DNA of 51,575 nucleotides from Akkermansia sp. (GCA_024405415.1 JAKSOV010000005.1:1-51575); one strand, 5' to 3'. Counted from the stretch's first letter, positions 43,268-51,541 are shown. A program made the numbers and translations. Notes: generated from the sequence alone by a model not told the origin.

Positions 43268-44251
43268 GTGGCAGGCTCTCCCATACCTCTCCTGCTCAAC
43301 GGACGAGCAGGCTCTATCTTCCGAGGAGGATTTAAGGCGTGGCTCTCGCGCAACAGCGACTTCTTCTCACCGGTTCTGACGGATAGTGCGGAAGATGCAC
43401 GCCGGAAAGCTGATGAGTTCGTACGCCGGGATGCCCCGATTATCGCCGTTGCCGGCGGGGACGGCACACTGATGAATGTCGCGCAAGTGCTGATGGGCAC
43501 CCAAACGACGCTCGGCATTCTCCCCAGTGGCAGCATGAACGTGTTTGCGCGCGAGCTGGGCATCGGTTCGCATCGCTATGATGTTGCGCTTTCCGCTCTC
43601 CTCGGCAATGTGCGAAAAGAGATTGATATCTTCACCCTCAACGGCAAGCCTTTTCTGCAGATGGCCGGCATCGGGCCGGATGCCGACATCATCCGGCGCA
43701 TTACCCCCAAAATGAAGCGCCGCCTCGGACCGGCCTCCCATGTTGTCACCGCCCTGCAAACCCTGAAAGCGCCCCTCCCACGCCTCACCATCACCACCGA
43801 TGGAGGGGAAATGCTTTGCGGTGCTCAAATCATTCTCGGCAACGGCTCCTGCTACGGCGGTGAAGCGCACCTCTTTCGCCACGCAGCTTATGACGACGGC
43901 ATGCTTGATGCGGCCATCATTCAACGGCAACACATAGGCATCCTTATGGAGGTCATCTTCAGTATGCTGCAAAACGGCGCACACGCCGATGCAACCCCGC
44001 CGGGCTTGGAGATTCGGTGTTTCCGCCGATGCGTCATCACGGCAGAGGGTACCGTCCCCTATCAAGTAGATGGGGACTATGTAGGCGAGCTACACCGCGG
44101 AGAGGAACTGGTCGTAGAAAAACTGGAGCAAAAACTGCTGGTGTGCGTGCCGCCTACGCCCGCCCCCAACACGCCGTTCGAAAAATTGTTGAGCGCCCCT
44201 GTTGTTCAAACGCTTTTCCACAAAATAGCGGAAATGAGGACAGACAATTGA
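43268..44251 (+). CDS. Diacylglycerol/lipid kinase-family protein (YegS/DgkB-like)
   Basis: This 327-residue soluble or peripheral lipid kinase has the catalytic glycine motif VAGGDGTLMNVAQ (about residue 60) and LGILPSGSMNVFARELG, both standard for the DAGK_cat domain. The C-terminal domain contains VDGDYVGELHRGEEL. It starts with GTG at 43268, only 4 bp after the EptA-like stop, so the two are probably co-transcribed. EptA-type reactions release diacylglycerol, and a lipid kinase could recycle it to phosphatidic acid; that functional link is an inference. Its GC content is back to the chromosome norm, unlike the gene before it. Confidence 0.88.
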   Translation: MAGSPIPLLLNGRAGSIFRGGFKAWLSRNSDFFSPVLTDSAEDARRKADEFVRRDAPIIAVAGGDGTLMNVAQVLMGTQTTLGILPSGSMNVFARELGIGSHRYDVALSALLGNVRKEIDIFTLNGKPFLQMAGIGPDADIIRRITPKMKRRLGPASHVVTALQTLKAPLPRLTITTDGGEMLCGAQIILGNGSCYGGEAHLFRHAAYDDGMLDAAIIQRQHIGILMEVIFSMLQNGAHADATPPGLEIRCFRRCVITAEGTVPYQVDGDYVGELHRGEELVVEKLEQKLLVCVPPTPAPNTPFEKLLSAPVVQTLFHKIAEMRTDN

Positions 44252-44255
44252 CGAG

Positions 44256-45173
44256 TCACGCCTTGCGGGCTTCTTCCTCGCGGCGGCGCTCGCGCTCGGC
44301 GAGGGAGAGCTGCACGGCGTTGGCCACGTTGTGGCAGAACACGTAGCACACAGGGCCGAGGTAGGCCAGCGGCGAGGCATAGGGCTGGGAGGCGATGTAG
44401 AGCGTGAGGACGGTGTTCTTCTGCCCGAGTGCCTGTGAGCACTCGCGCTTGTACTCGGGGTAGCCGAGGCGGTAGCCCGCGAGAAAGCCGAAGACGCAGA
44501 TGAGCACAGCGCCCAGCGCCATGGGCAGCATCTCCATGGGGCTGACATGCAGCATGATGAGGCGGTGAATGCCGCCCGCGGAGATGATGGTAAGGTTGAG
44601 AATCCATACACCCAGCGAGACATCCCCCAGCTTGGCGGCCCATGCTTTGCAGGGCGGGTAGAGCACGCGCAGCGCCACGGAGATGAGCGCGGGCGCAGCG
44701 AGGATGCTCGCCATCTGCTTGGCCACCAGCAGCATGAACTCCGCATAGCCGAGCTGCGGCTCATGCACCACCAGCGGCAGGATGAAGGGCGTGAGCACCG
44801 CAAAGACGGCGTGGCTGATGAGCATGGCCATGGTGATGAACTCCACCTTGCCGCGCAGCAGATGCACGATGACGGGCGCCGCAGCTGCCACGGGGGCGCA
44901 ACCGCAGTAGTACAGCGACTCCGCCAGCACGGGATAGCCCGCAAGGCGCGCGAGGGCGAAGGAGCCGAGGCCCACCACCTCAATGGCAAACACAATGATG
45001 AGGTGCAGGCGGTGCGGGCGCAGTTTCGATACGTCAATACCGATAAAGGAGATGCTGAGCATCAGCGCAATGCCGATGGGCAACCAAGCGCTCCAGCCGC
45101 TGAGTGTCTCGTGAAAGAAGCCGCCGACGAGGAAGGCCAACACCAGACACACACTCCTCAAATGTCGCCTCAT
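44256..45173 (-). CDS. BASS/SBF-family transporter, second copy
   Basis: This 305-residue membrane protein has about nine hydrophobic segments. The middle part, CGCAPVAAAAPVIVHLLRGK, is the first helix break. The C-terminal QALGQKNTVLTLYIASQPYA and CHNVANAVQLSL match SBF-like proteins. It differs strongly from the BASS gene at 1178-2134. The gene overlaps the stop of the upstream HD phosphohydrolase gene by 4 bp (ATGA), so the two are co-expressed. The substrate is unknown. Confidence 0.82.
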   Translation of the reverse strand: MRRHLRSVCLVLAFLVGGFFHETLSGWSAWLPIGIALMLSISFIGIDVSKLRPHRLHLIIVFAIEVVGLGSFALARLAGYPVLAESLYYCGCAPVAAAAPVIVHLLRGKVEFITMAMLISHAVFAVLTPFILPLVVHEPQLGYAEFMLLVAKQMASILAAPALISVALRVLYPPCKAWAAKLGDVSLGVWILNLTIISAGGIHRLIMLHVSPMEMLPMALGAVLICVFGFLAGYRLGYPEYKRECSQALGQKNTVLTLYIASQPYASPLAYLGPVCYVFCHNVANAVQLSLAERERRREEEARKA

Positions 45174-46762
45174 GCCTTATTCTTGTCCTCCAAATGCTGT
45201 TCCACGAGCTTGGTCGTGGCGTCTTCCTCCTTGGGCTTGGGGTAGGAAATGCGGTTGTGGTGCATCGTGCGGATGGTCTGGAAGAAGGAATCCTTCATCT
45301 TGGCAATGTCGCCGAGGGTCAGTCCGCTGTCCTGGAGGTGACCATCGAGGATGCGCCCCTTGAAGATGCCGTCAATCATCGCACGGATATCCGCCTCCGT
45401 GGGGTGCTGCAAGGAGCGGGTGGCACTCTCCACGGCATCCGCCATGCTCACGATGCCGCTCTCGCGGGTCTGGGGGATGGGACCCTTGTAGGTAAAGATG
45501 CTCTTATCAGGCTCATCCGGGCAGGTGTCAACAAGGCCCTGCTCAAACTTGTCCTTCGCCTCCTCATACAGGTCCATGGCCTTGCGGTAGAAGAAGTAGG
45601 CCGTGGAGACGCCGTGGTGCTCGCGGATGACGGCCACGATACGGCGGTTGAGCCCGTGGGCCTCGGCCATCTCTACACCGTCCTGCACGTGGGCGGTGAT
45701 GATGCGTGCGCTGGCCTCGGGGGTCAGTTCATTGTGGAGAGAATTGGTGTAGTCAATGATATTCTCCGCAAAGTACTGCGGGTTGCGGATTTTGCCGATA
45801 TCGTGGTAGAGGCCGCAGACACCTGCACGGGTCACATCCGCACAGACAGCCTCTGCCGCGGCCTCCGCCAGGCGCTGCACCACCAGAGAGTGGTGGAAGG
45901 TGCCGGGAGCGGTAATCTGGAGCTTCTTGAGCAGGGGGTGGTTCATGTCCGCCCACTCCAGCCACGTGATGGGGGTGGAAATATTGAACAGGCGCTCCAA
46001 CGCGGGCATCAGGCCGCCGATGAGCGCCGCCAACACAAAGTTGAAGCCCAGTGTCACGCCGACTTCCGCCGCCATGCCGCCGAAATGGAAGCCCTTGCGG
46101 AAGGTTGCCAGCTCATGCGGCCGGTCAACGGGCACGTTGTGCAGAGCAATCAGGGCCAGAGAGCACACCAGCACAAGCACGGCGGCCAACATGCCCGCCT
46201 GCAACACCTGCTCGCGGCGGTGCACACGGCCGGCAAACTGCGCCACGAGCACGCCCGTCGTCAGGCTGATGAGCGTGTAATCCACCAGCAAATGCTGGGG
46301 GAAGCTGCTCGGGAAGAGGCTCAGCCCCAGCAGGGAGCAGAAGAGAGCCGAATAGCTGCCGGGGCGACGCCCCACCATGACGGCCACCACCGTAGGCGCC
46401 AGCATGTAGGGGAAGAAAAGGAGACACTGAGCGGGCAGATTGTACCCGGGCAGTCGGCCGCAAAGCTCCATTACGCCCACTTGCAACACCAGCTGCACCA
46501 CCACGGCAACAGTCAGCATCGTCGCGCTGCGCAGAGAAAGCAGCAGGCGCAGACGCAGCGCATGCGCCAGCACCAACATGCTCAACGCGGCGATAACGAG
46601 CCCGATGATGCGATGCGTCAAATCGGCAATACCATCGGCCACCGTACCCGCCAAAAAGCTCAGCGCCACAATGGCGGAAAGGGCCAACGTTACCGTCACG
46701 GCATAGCCGATACCCTTGCGCGAGGCAGCGTCATTCGCGCGATTGAAAAAGCTTTTAAACAT
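45170..46762 (-). CDS. Membrane HD-domain phosphohydrolase (PgpH-like, shortened)
   Basis: This 530-residue protein has an N-terminal membrane part with about eight segments (residues 15-240) and a C-terminal HD domain (about 275-500). HD motifs are GTFHHSLVVQRLAE (about 287), VCGLYHDIGKIRNP (about 319) and ITAHVQDGVEMAEAHGL. PgpH enzymes hydrolyse c-di-AMP, and this fold matches that group, but the usual large extracellular 7TMR-HDED domain is missing, making it about 200 residues shorter. It could also act on another cyclic nucleotide. A TATACA just upstream may be a -10. GH2 ends 30 bp upstream, and the BASS gene overlaps its end. Confidence 0.85.
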   Translation of the reverse strand: MFKSFFNRANDAASRKGIGYAVTVTLALSAIVALSFLAGTVADGIADLTHRIIGLVIAALSMLVLAHALRLRLLLSLRSATMLTVAVVVQLVLQVGVMELCGRLPGYNLPAQCLLFFPYMLAPTVVAVMVGRRPGSYSALFCSLLGLSLFPSSFPQHLLVDYTLISLTTGVLVAQFAGRVHRREQVLQAGMLAAVLVLVCSLALIALHNVPVDRPHELATFRKGFHFGGMAAEVGVTLGFNFVLAALIGGLMPALERLFNISTPITWLEWADMNHPLLKKLQITAPGTFHHSLVVQRLAEAAAEAVCADVTRAGVCGLYHDIGKIRNPQYFAENIIDYTNSLHNELTPEASARIITAHVQDGVEMAEAHGLNRRIVAVIREHHGVSTAYFFYRKAMDLYEEAKDKFEQGLVDTCPDEPDKSIFTYKGPIPQTRESGIVSMADAVESATRSLQHPTEADIRAMIDGIFKGRILDGHLQDSGLTLGDIAKMKDSFFQTIRTMHHNRISYPKPKEEDATTKLVEQHLEDKNKA

Positions 46763-46792
46763 GACCGTGATTGATTGGATGTATAGAAGAGC

Positions 46793-49700
46793 TTAACGGC
46801 GCAGCTGCTCCGCCGTGGCGGGAAGCACCGTAATCGGCACCTCCACCTCGGGCAGATCCTCCGCATTGATGCGCACCGTAGCCTTACCGCTGCGGTTGCG
46901 AACACCGCGCACAATGGCAACGATGCGCCCGTTGAAAAACTTCTGGTTCGGGTCCTGCATGCAGGTCCAGTCCGTCGGGTCGCCGTTGCAGAAGCCGATC
47001 AGCTCCGCCGCACCGGAGATACGGAAGCTCACCTTGCGGCAATCCGTCAACACCTCGCGGCCCTGCTCGTCTTGGAGCACCAGCGAAATGTAGGAGAGGT
47101 CGCGGCCGTCACCGACAATCTCCGTGCGGTCCGCCGCGGCGGCCACTGAGGCAGGCTTGCCGGTCGTCTCGCGCTTGGCGGTGGCCCACACCTTGCCGTC
47201 CTTCTTCACCACGACTTCCAGCGTGCCGGGCTCATAGGTAACATCCTCCCACACGAAGCGGTAGCCGTTCTTGGGCAGAGTCAGCTTCTTTTGCTTGAAC
47301 ACGGGGCCCTCACCCTTGTGACGCACACCGAGGCTGCGCCCGTTGAGGAACAGTTCGGCCTCATCGCCGGAGGAGTAGACCATGACGGGCGTCTGCTGCC
47401 CCTCGCGGCCCGGCCAATTCCAATGCGGCAGGATATGCGCATGGGCCACTTCGGGGCGCCAGCGGCTCAGGAAGTTGTAGTAATTATCCTTGGGGAAACC
47501 CGCGAGGTCGATAATGCCGAAATAGGAGCTGCGGCTGGGGGCGCGGTGACCGCTGGCCTCCAACTCCGCCATCAGCTTCTCGCGCTCGGCCGGCGTCAGA
47601 TCCTGGAAATTGCCGACGTTGGACTTATCCTGATTGTAGGGCGTGGGCTCGCCGATGTAGTCAAAGCCCGTCCACACATACTCACCCGCCACCGTGGGGT
47701 TGTTGTCCTGTGCGTAGAACTCCACATCGGGGCAATACCCCCAATGCGGGGCGAAAATGCCGTAGGAGCTGACCTTATAGTCATCCGCGCCCTTCGTCAC
47801 CTCCCAGCGGAGGGGGAAAAGGTAGGTATCACGGGTGGCGACACAGCTCTGCGTCTCGGAACCGTAAAAAGCCTGCTCCGGGTGGCGGCTGCGGAACTCA
47901 GGGTAAAACTGCGGGCGGTAGTTGAAGCCGAACACATCCATCGCGTCCGAGAAGCCGTTGCGCATGGCGTGCTCGGAGTTGCAACCCACGGTGTAGGGGC
48001 GGGTCGTGTCGTATTTGCGGAACTCGTCTCTCAGAGCCGCACAGATTTCAGGCCCGTCCTTTTCAAAGATTTCCGGCACCTCATTGCCGCCGCTCCAAGC
48101 AATCACCGAGGGGTGGTTGCGGTCGCGCAGCACGAAGTTGCGCACATCGCGCTTCCACCAGCGGGGCCAATCCACATGATAACCGTTCACCTTGTCGTAC
48201 TTCTGGTACTTCCAGATGTCGAACAGCTCATCAATCACCAAAATACCGTGCTTGTCGCACAGCTCCAACACCTCCGCTGCGGGCGGATTGTGCGTCATGC
48301 GGATGGAGTTGCAGCCCATCTCCTTGAGCATCTCAATCTTGCGCTCGTAGGCGCGGCTGTAGAAAGCCGAACCGAGGGCCCCAAGGTCATGGTGCTCGCA
48401 CACGCCCTTGAGCTGCACGCGTTCACCGTTGAGATAAAGCCCTTCCCGCTTCCACTCGATCGTGCGGATACCGAAGGGCGTCGTCTTATGGTCAATCACC
48501 GTATCCCCGGCCAGCACCTCCGTCTGCACCTCGTACATCTCGGGTTTCTCCGTGCCCCACAGGCGGGGATTGCCCACCTCGATATCCTGCTGCACCACCG
48601 CGCTGTCACCGGGCTCAATCGTGATGGGGGCGGACTCCGCCACAGCCCCTTCAAGCTGCTGCTTCACGCGCACCGTCACGGGGACGGCGCCGTTGTTCTC
48701 CACCGTGCTCTCCACATGCACCCGAGCGCTCTCCGCGCTCACGGCAGGCGTCGTCACCCCCACGCCCCAATGGGCAAGATGCACGGGTGTCGTCTTTTCC
48801 AGCCACACATGGCGGTAGATACCCGCGCCGGGGTACCAGCGGGTGGAGAGCGGCAGATTGCTCACCATCACGGCCACCAAATTGCGCTTACCGGGGCGCA
48901 GATAAGGCGTAATATCCACGCGGAAGGGAGCATAGCCGTAGGCCCACTCACCCGCAAAAGCGCCGTTCACGAAAATCTTGGGGTGCGACATCACACCGTC
49001 AAAATCGAGATACCAGCGCTGCGTCTCCGCATTGAAATCCGCAGGCACGGAAAAATTCTTGCGATACCAAGCCCAGCCGTTCCACGGCAGCTTGCCCGTC
49101 TCATTCGGCTCATCCTTCAGGAAGGGGCTTTCGATTGCCCAGTCGTGCGGCAACTGCACGGAGCGGAAACCGCGAGCCTCGTCCTGGCGACCGAAAAGCT
49201 TGGACACCAAGCTCTTGGAATCCCCGGGGAGAATCTCACCTCGGTCGTTGTAATCGGGCTTGGCGGGCAGATAAGGGTTCGCCGAGGCAGGCAGCGGAAT
49301 CACCTTGCCGTCCATACCGATGAGACTCACCTCGCGCACACTCGCCCAACAGGTGGGGTCCGTGTTGAAGAAGGAAAGTTTCAATTCGCTGACGTGGTGG
49401 CCGCCGACAGACATCACGGAAAAGGCCTCTCCGTTCGCCAAAACGTCGCACACACGGTCCTCACCGTCCGCCTTGTACTCAGCATGCACCATCATCTCGT
49501 TGGGGGATTCCCAATCGATGCGCACCTCCTTCACACGTTCCGTGATACCGGGACGGAGCTCAATGTAGTGGCCCTCGTGGTAGTCATCCGCGCACCAGCG
49601 GGTAGCGAGGTCACCATCCACCGCCAGCGCAGCAGAGTGGCCGCCCTGCGTGTTATCCGCCGTGGCATGAGAACCCAGCATCGCGGGGTCCTCCGGGCCG

Positions 49701-49807
49701 AAATACTTGAATTTCCAGCCGAAGTCGAAAGTCTCGCGCTCGCCTGCAGAAGCCGCTGTCACACCGAAAGCCATAAGCGCCGCGAGGATTTTAAAGTTAC
49801 TCATCAT
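46793..49807 (-). CDS. Secreted glycoside hydrolase family 2 enzyme (beta-galactosidase-like)
   Basis: This 1004-residue exported enzyme has a signal peptide (about residues 1-20, cleavage after ASA). A GH2 N-terminal strand RETFDFGWKFKYFG is followed by a discoidin-like (F5/8-type) insert (about 45-165, with ALAVDGDLATRWCADD). The GH2 sugar-binding domain (about 205-365), an Ig-like domain, the TIM barrel (about 470-760) and C-terminal domains with EAELFLNGRSLGV come after. The acid/base glutamate is in AWSGGNEVPE (about 576) and the nucleophile in FYGSETQSC (about 651). It would cleave beta-linked galactose or related sugars from host or plant glycans. The frame opens at 49852, but that ATG overlaps the -10 box, so 49807 (or 49804) is used. 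Confidence 0.92.
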   Translation of the reverse strand: MMSNFKILAALMAFGVTAASAGERETFDFGWKFKYFGPEDPAMLGSHATADNTQGGHSAALAVDGDLATRWCADDYHEGHYIELRPGITERVKEVRIDWESPNEMMVHAEYKADGEDRVCDVLANGEAFSVMSVGGHHVSELKLSFFNTDPTCWASVREVSLIGMDGKVIPLPASANPYLPAKPDYNDRGEILPGDSKSLVSKLFGRQDEARGFRSVQLPHDWAIESPFLKDEPNETGKLPWNGWAWYRKNFSVPADFNAETQRWYLDFDGVMSHPKIFVNGAFAGEWAYGYAPFRVDITPYLRPGKRNLVAVMVSNLPLSTRWYPGAGIYRHVWLEKTTPVHLAHWGVGVTTPAVSAESARVHVESTVENNGAVPVTVRVKQQLEGAVAESAPITIEPGDSAVVQQDIEVGNPRLWGTEKPEMYEVQTEVLAGDTVIDHKTTPFGIRTIEWKREGLYLNGERVQLKGVCEHHDLGALGSAFYSRAYERKIEMLKEMGCNSIRMTHNPPAAEVLELCDKHGILVIDELFDIWKYQKYDKVNGYHVDWPRWWKRDVRNFVLRDRNHPSVIAWSGGNEVPEIFEKDGPEICAALRDEFRKYDTTRPYTVGCNSEHAMRNGFSDAMDVFGFNYRPQFYPEFRSRHPEQAFYGSETQSCVATRDTYLFPLRWEVTKGADDYKVSSYGIFAPHWGYCPDVEFYAQDNNPTVAGEYVWTGFDYIGEPTPYNQDKSNVGNFQDLTPAEREKLMAELEASGHRAPSRSSYFGIIDLAGFPKDNYYNFLSRWRPEVAHAHILPHWNWPGREGQQTPVMVYSSGDEAELFLNGRSLGVRHKGEGPVFKQKKLTLPKNGYRFVWEDVTYEPGTLEVVVKKDGKVWATAKRETTGKPASVAAAADRTEIVGDGRDLSYISLVLQDEQGREVLTDCRKVSFRISGAAELIGFCNGDPTDWTCMQDPNQKFFNGRIVAIVRGVRNRSGKATVRINAEDLPEVEVPITVLPATAEQLRR

Positions 49808-49842
49808 TCTATAACAGAGTTTGGTGAGGGGGAATTTAACGT

Positions 49843-49871
49843 ATTCTACCATATGAAAAACGAGACTTCAA
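49843..49871 (-). promoter_or_regulatory. GH2 gene promoter
   Basis: On the minus strand TTGAAG (49871-49866), a 17-bp spacer and TAGAAT (49848-49843) give a leader of about 29 nt to the ATG at 49807, one of the longer leaders here. Confidence 0.6.
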
Positions 49872-49948
49872 GGATAAATCCCGCCCCACAAAGCAATCAA
49901 TTAACAATCAACGCGATACAAACTAATCAACTCCCGTGCATCACCAAA

Positions 49949-49978
49949 ATGGTCTGAGCAACACTCAGACCATTTTTT
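49949..49978. terminator. Hairpin terminator downstream of thiM
   Basis: ATGGTCTGAG (49949-49958) pairs with CTCAGACCAT (49964-49973) around a 5-nt loop. The T-run is stronger on the plus strand (six Ts) than on the minus strand (TTTTGG), although the gene that needs it, thiM, is on the minus strand. Confidence 0.75.
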
Positions 49979-50000
49979 GATACCCGCGAGCGAAGCGAGC

Positions 50001-50043
50001 CGAATTTTCCGATTTGTAATTTGTAACTTGTAAATTGTAATTT
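50001..50043. repeat. TTGTAA tandem repeat next to thiM stop
   Basis: A 43-bp AT-rich stretch starts CGAATTTTCC and continues with TTGTAATTTGTAA-type units up to the thiM stop at 50045. It closely matches 22887-22928 beside pyrG. It is preceded on the plus strand by a GCGAGC direct repeat. Confidence 0.85.
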
Positions 50044-50044
50044 C

Positions 50045-50815
50045 TTAAAGCCTGTCCAGTTCATCCAACAGCGCCGCTGCAAAGCTGCCGGGGTGCGGAG
50101 CACGTTCCGCCGCTCGGGCACCGGCCTCGCCGAGAATGAAAGAGGCCGCCACAGCACCGGCGAGAGGCGTTTCCGCACAGGCCACACAGGCAGCGCAGAG
50201 CGCTCCCATGGCACAACCCACACCTGTGACGCGAGTCATGAGCGGGTGCCCGCCCTGAATCGCAACGACAGTTTCACCGTCCGTCGCATAGTCCGTCTCG
50301 CCCGTCACAAGCACGGCGGCACCGCTGCGGCGGGCAAGGTCACGTGCCGCCTCCACGGCGGACTCGCTGCCCACGGTGCTGTCCGTTCCGCGCCCCGCGG
50401 CATCCAAGCCCGCCAAGGCCATGATTTCGGAGGCATTGCCGCGAATGAGAGTCGGCTTGAGCGCCAGCAGCTCGGCACAAAAGGCCGTGCGATAGCTCAG
50501 CAAGCCCACGGCCACGGGGTCGAGCACCCACGGGGTGCCCAGCTCATGTGCCGTGCGGGCAGCAGCGCGCATCACCTCCTCCTGAGTGCGGGAGAGCGTG
50601 CCGACATTCACCAGCAAACCGTTGCCGCAGAGCCGCAGCAGCTCCGCGGCTTCCCCGGCATCGGAGAGCATGACGGGCGACGCCTCCACCGCCAGCAGCA
50701 TGTTGGCGGTGATGGGCTGCACGACACTGTTCGTCAGAGAAAGGATGAGGGGGTGCTTAGCGCGTATCGTCGTCAGGACGGAACCGGCAAGGGAGCGAAT
50801 CTGTTCGTCAGTCAT
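50045..50815 (-). CDS. thiM: Hydroxyethylthiazole kinase ThiM
   Basis: ThiM phosphorylates the thiazole alcohol salvaged from thiamine breakdown, so ThiE can use it. It has 256 residues, typical for the family. LILSLTNSVVQPITANMLLA is the substrate-binding N-terminus, VLDPVAVGLLSYR and LIRGNASEIMALAG form the core, and MTRVTGVGCAMGAL is the ATP/anion-hole motif with the catalytic cysteine. It starts 2 bp after thiE ends, so thiE-thiM form an operon. No other thiamine genes are in the window. Confidence 0.96.
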   Translation of the reverse strand: MTDEQIRSLAGSVLTTIRAKHPLILSLTNSVVQPITANMLLAVEASPVMLSDAGEAAELLRLCGNGLLVNVGTLSRTQEEVMRAAARTAHELGTPWVLDPVAVGLLSYRTAFCAELLALKPTLIRGNASEIMALAGLDAAGRGTDSTVGSESAVEAARDLARRSGAAVLVTGETDYATDGETVVAIQGGHPLMTRVTGVGCAMGALCAACVACAETPLAGAVAASFILGEAGARAAERAPHPGSFAAALLDELDRL

Positions 50816-50817
50816 AC

Positions 50818-51453
50818 TCAGATTTGGGTGGAAAGGAGTTGTTCTGCTGCATCGGCGGGGTCTTCCGCCGCGCAGATAGCGGAGACGACCGCCACGCCGT
50901 CACAACGGCCCGCAGCGCGGATGGCGCGGGCGCGCTCAACATTGATGCCGCCGATAGCGACCAGCGGCAAGGGAGAAAGAGCAGAGAGCGCCGCCCAGCC
51001 CTCCACCCCCACGGCAGGGGCGGCATCGGGCTTGGTAGCGGTGGAGAACACCGGGCCGCAGCCCACATAATCCACCACAGCGGGGTCCACAGCGCGCATC
51101 TCCGACTCATTGCTCACGGAGAGGCCGATGCGCATCTTCTCGCCCACTCGGCGGCGCACCTCGGCAGCGGGCATATCCCCCTGCCCCACATGCACACCGT
51201 CCGCATCCAGCTCACGCGCCAGCTCCACCTCGTTGTTCACGATGAAAGGGATGCCGACCGAGCGCAAATACTCTCTCAACGGTCGCGCCTCCTGCAACAT
51301 CGTCTCGTGGTCGGCATGCTCTCGGCGGTACTGCACCACGGTCACCCCGCCCTGCACCGCCCTCTTCACCGTTTCAAGCAGTCCGTAGCGGCAGCGTTCG
51401 GGAGCGTCAGTCACGAGATACAGACGGAGGTCAAGAGGAGAACGAAGACTCAT
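50818..51453 (-). CDS. thiE: Thiamine-phosphate synthase ThiE
   Basis: ThiE joins the pyrimidine diphosphate and thiazole phosphate to form thiamine monophosphate. It has 211 residues in a TIM barrel. The signatures are LYLVTD, GGVTVVQYRRE (substrate lysine/arginine region), IPFIVNNEVELARELDADGVHVGQGDMP, VDYVGCGPVFSTATKPDA and LVAIGGINVERA. The longest frame starts at 51483, but ATG 51453 begins right at the family similarity and lies 9 bp after a strong -10. With ThiM it points to thiazole salvage. No TPP riboswitch fits upstream. Confidence 0.96.
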   Translation of the reverse strand: MSLRSPLDLRLYLVTDAPERCRYGLLETVKRAVQGGVTVVQYRREHADHETMLQEARPLREYLRSVGIPFIVNNEVELARELDADGVHVGQGDMPAAEVRRRVGEKMRIGLSVSNESEMRAVDPAVVDYVGCGPVFSTATKPDAAPAVGVEGWAALSALSPLPLVAIGGINVERARAIRAAGRCDGVAVVSAICAAEDPADAAEQLLSTQI

Positions 51454-51462
51454 ACAGGAGGG

Positions 51463-51491
51463 AGAATAGCAGGGACGGTGCAAGCTGTCAA
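51463..51491 (-). promoter_or_regulatory. thiE-thiM promoter
   Basis: On the minus strand the perfect -35 TTGACA (51491-51486), a 17-bp spacer and TATTCT (51468-51463) end 9 bp before the thiE ATG. The leader would be about 3 nt. Confidence 0.75.
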
Positions 51492-51541
51492 GTTATTTCA
51501 TACCTACACAATAGGAATTAAACAAATGGGGATTTGTAGAT

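Larger units (their letters stand above)
49808..50044. other. Intergenic region between GH2 and thiM, 237 bp
   Basis: It contains the GH2 promoter, an AT-rich stretch, a hairpin (49949-49973) and the TTGTAA tandem repeat next to the thiM stop (50001-50043). No gene was seen. Confidence 0.75.

Noticed and set aside
49808..49852. Starting the GH2 gene at the first ATG, 49852.
   Set aside because: That ATG overlaps the -10 box of the promoter, and the signal peptide begins at 49807.
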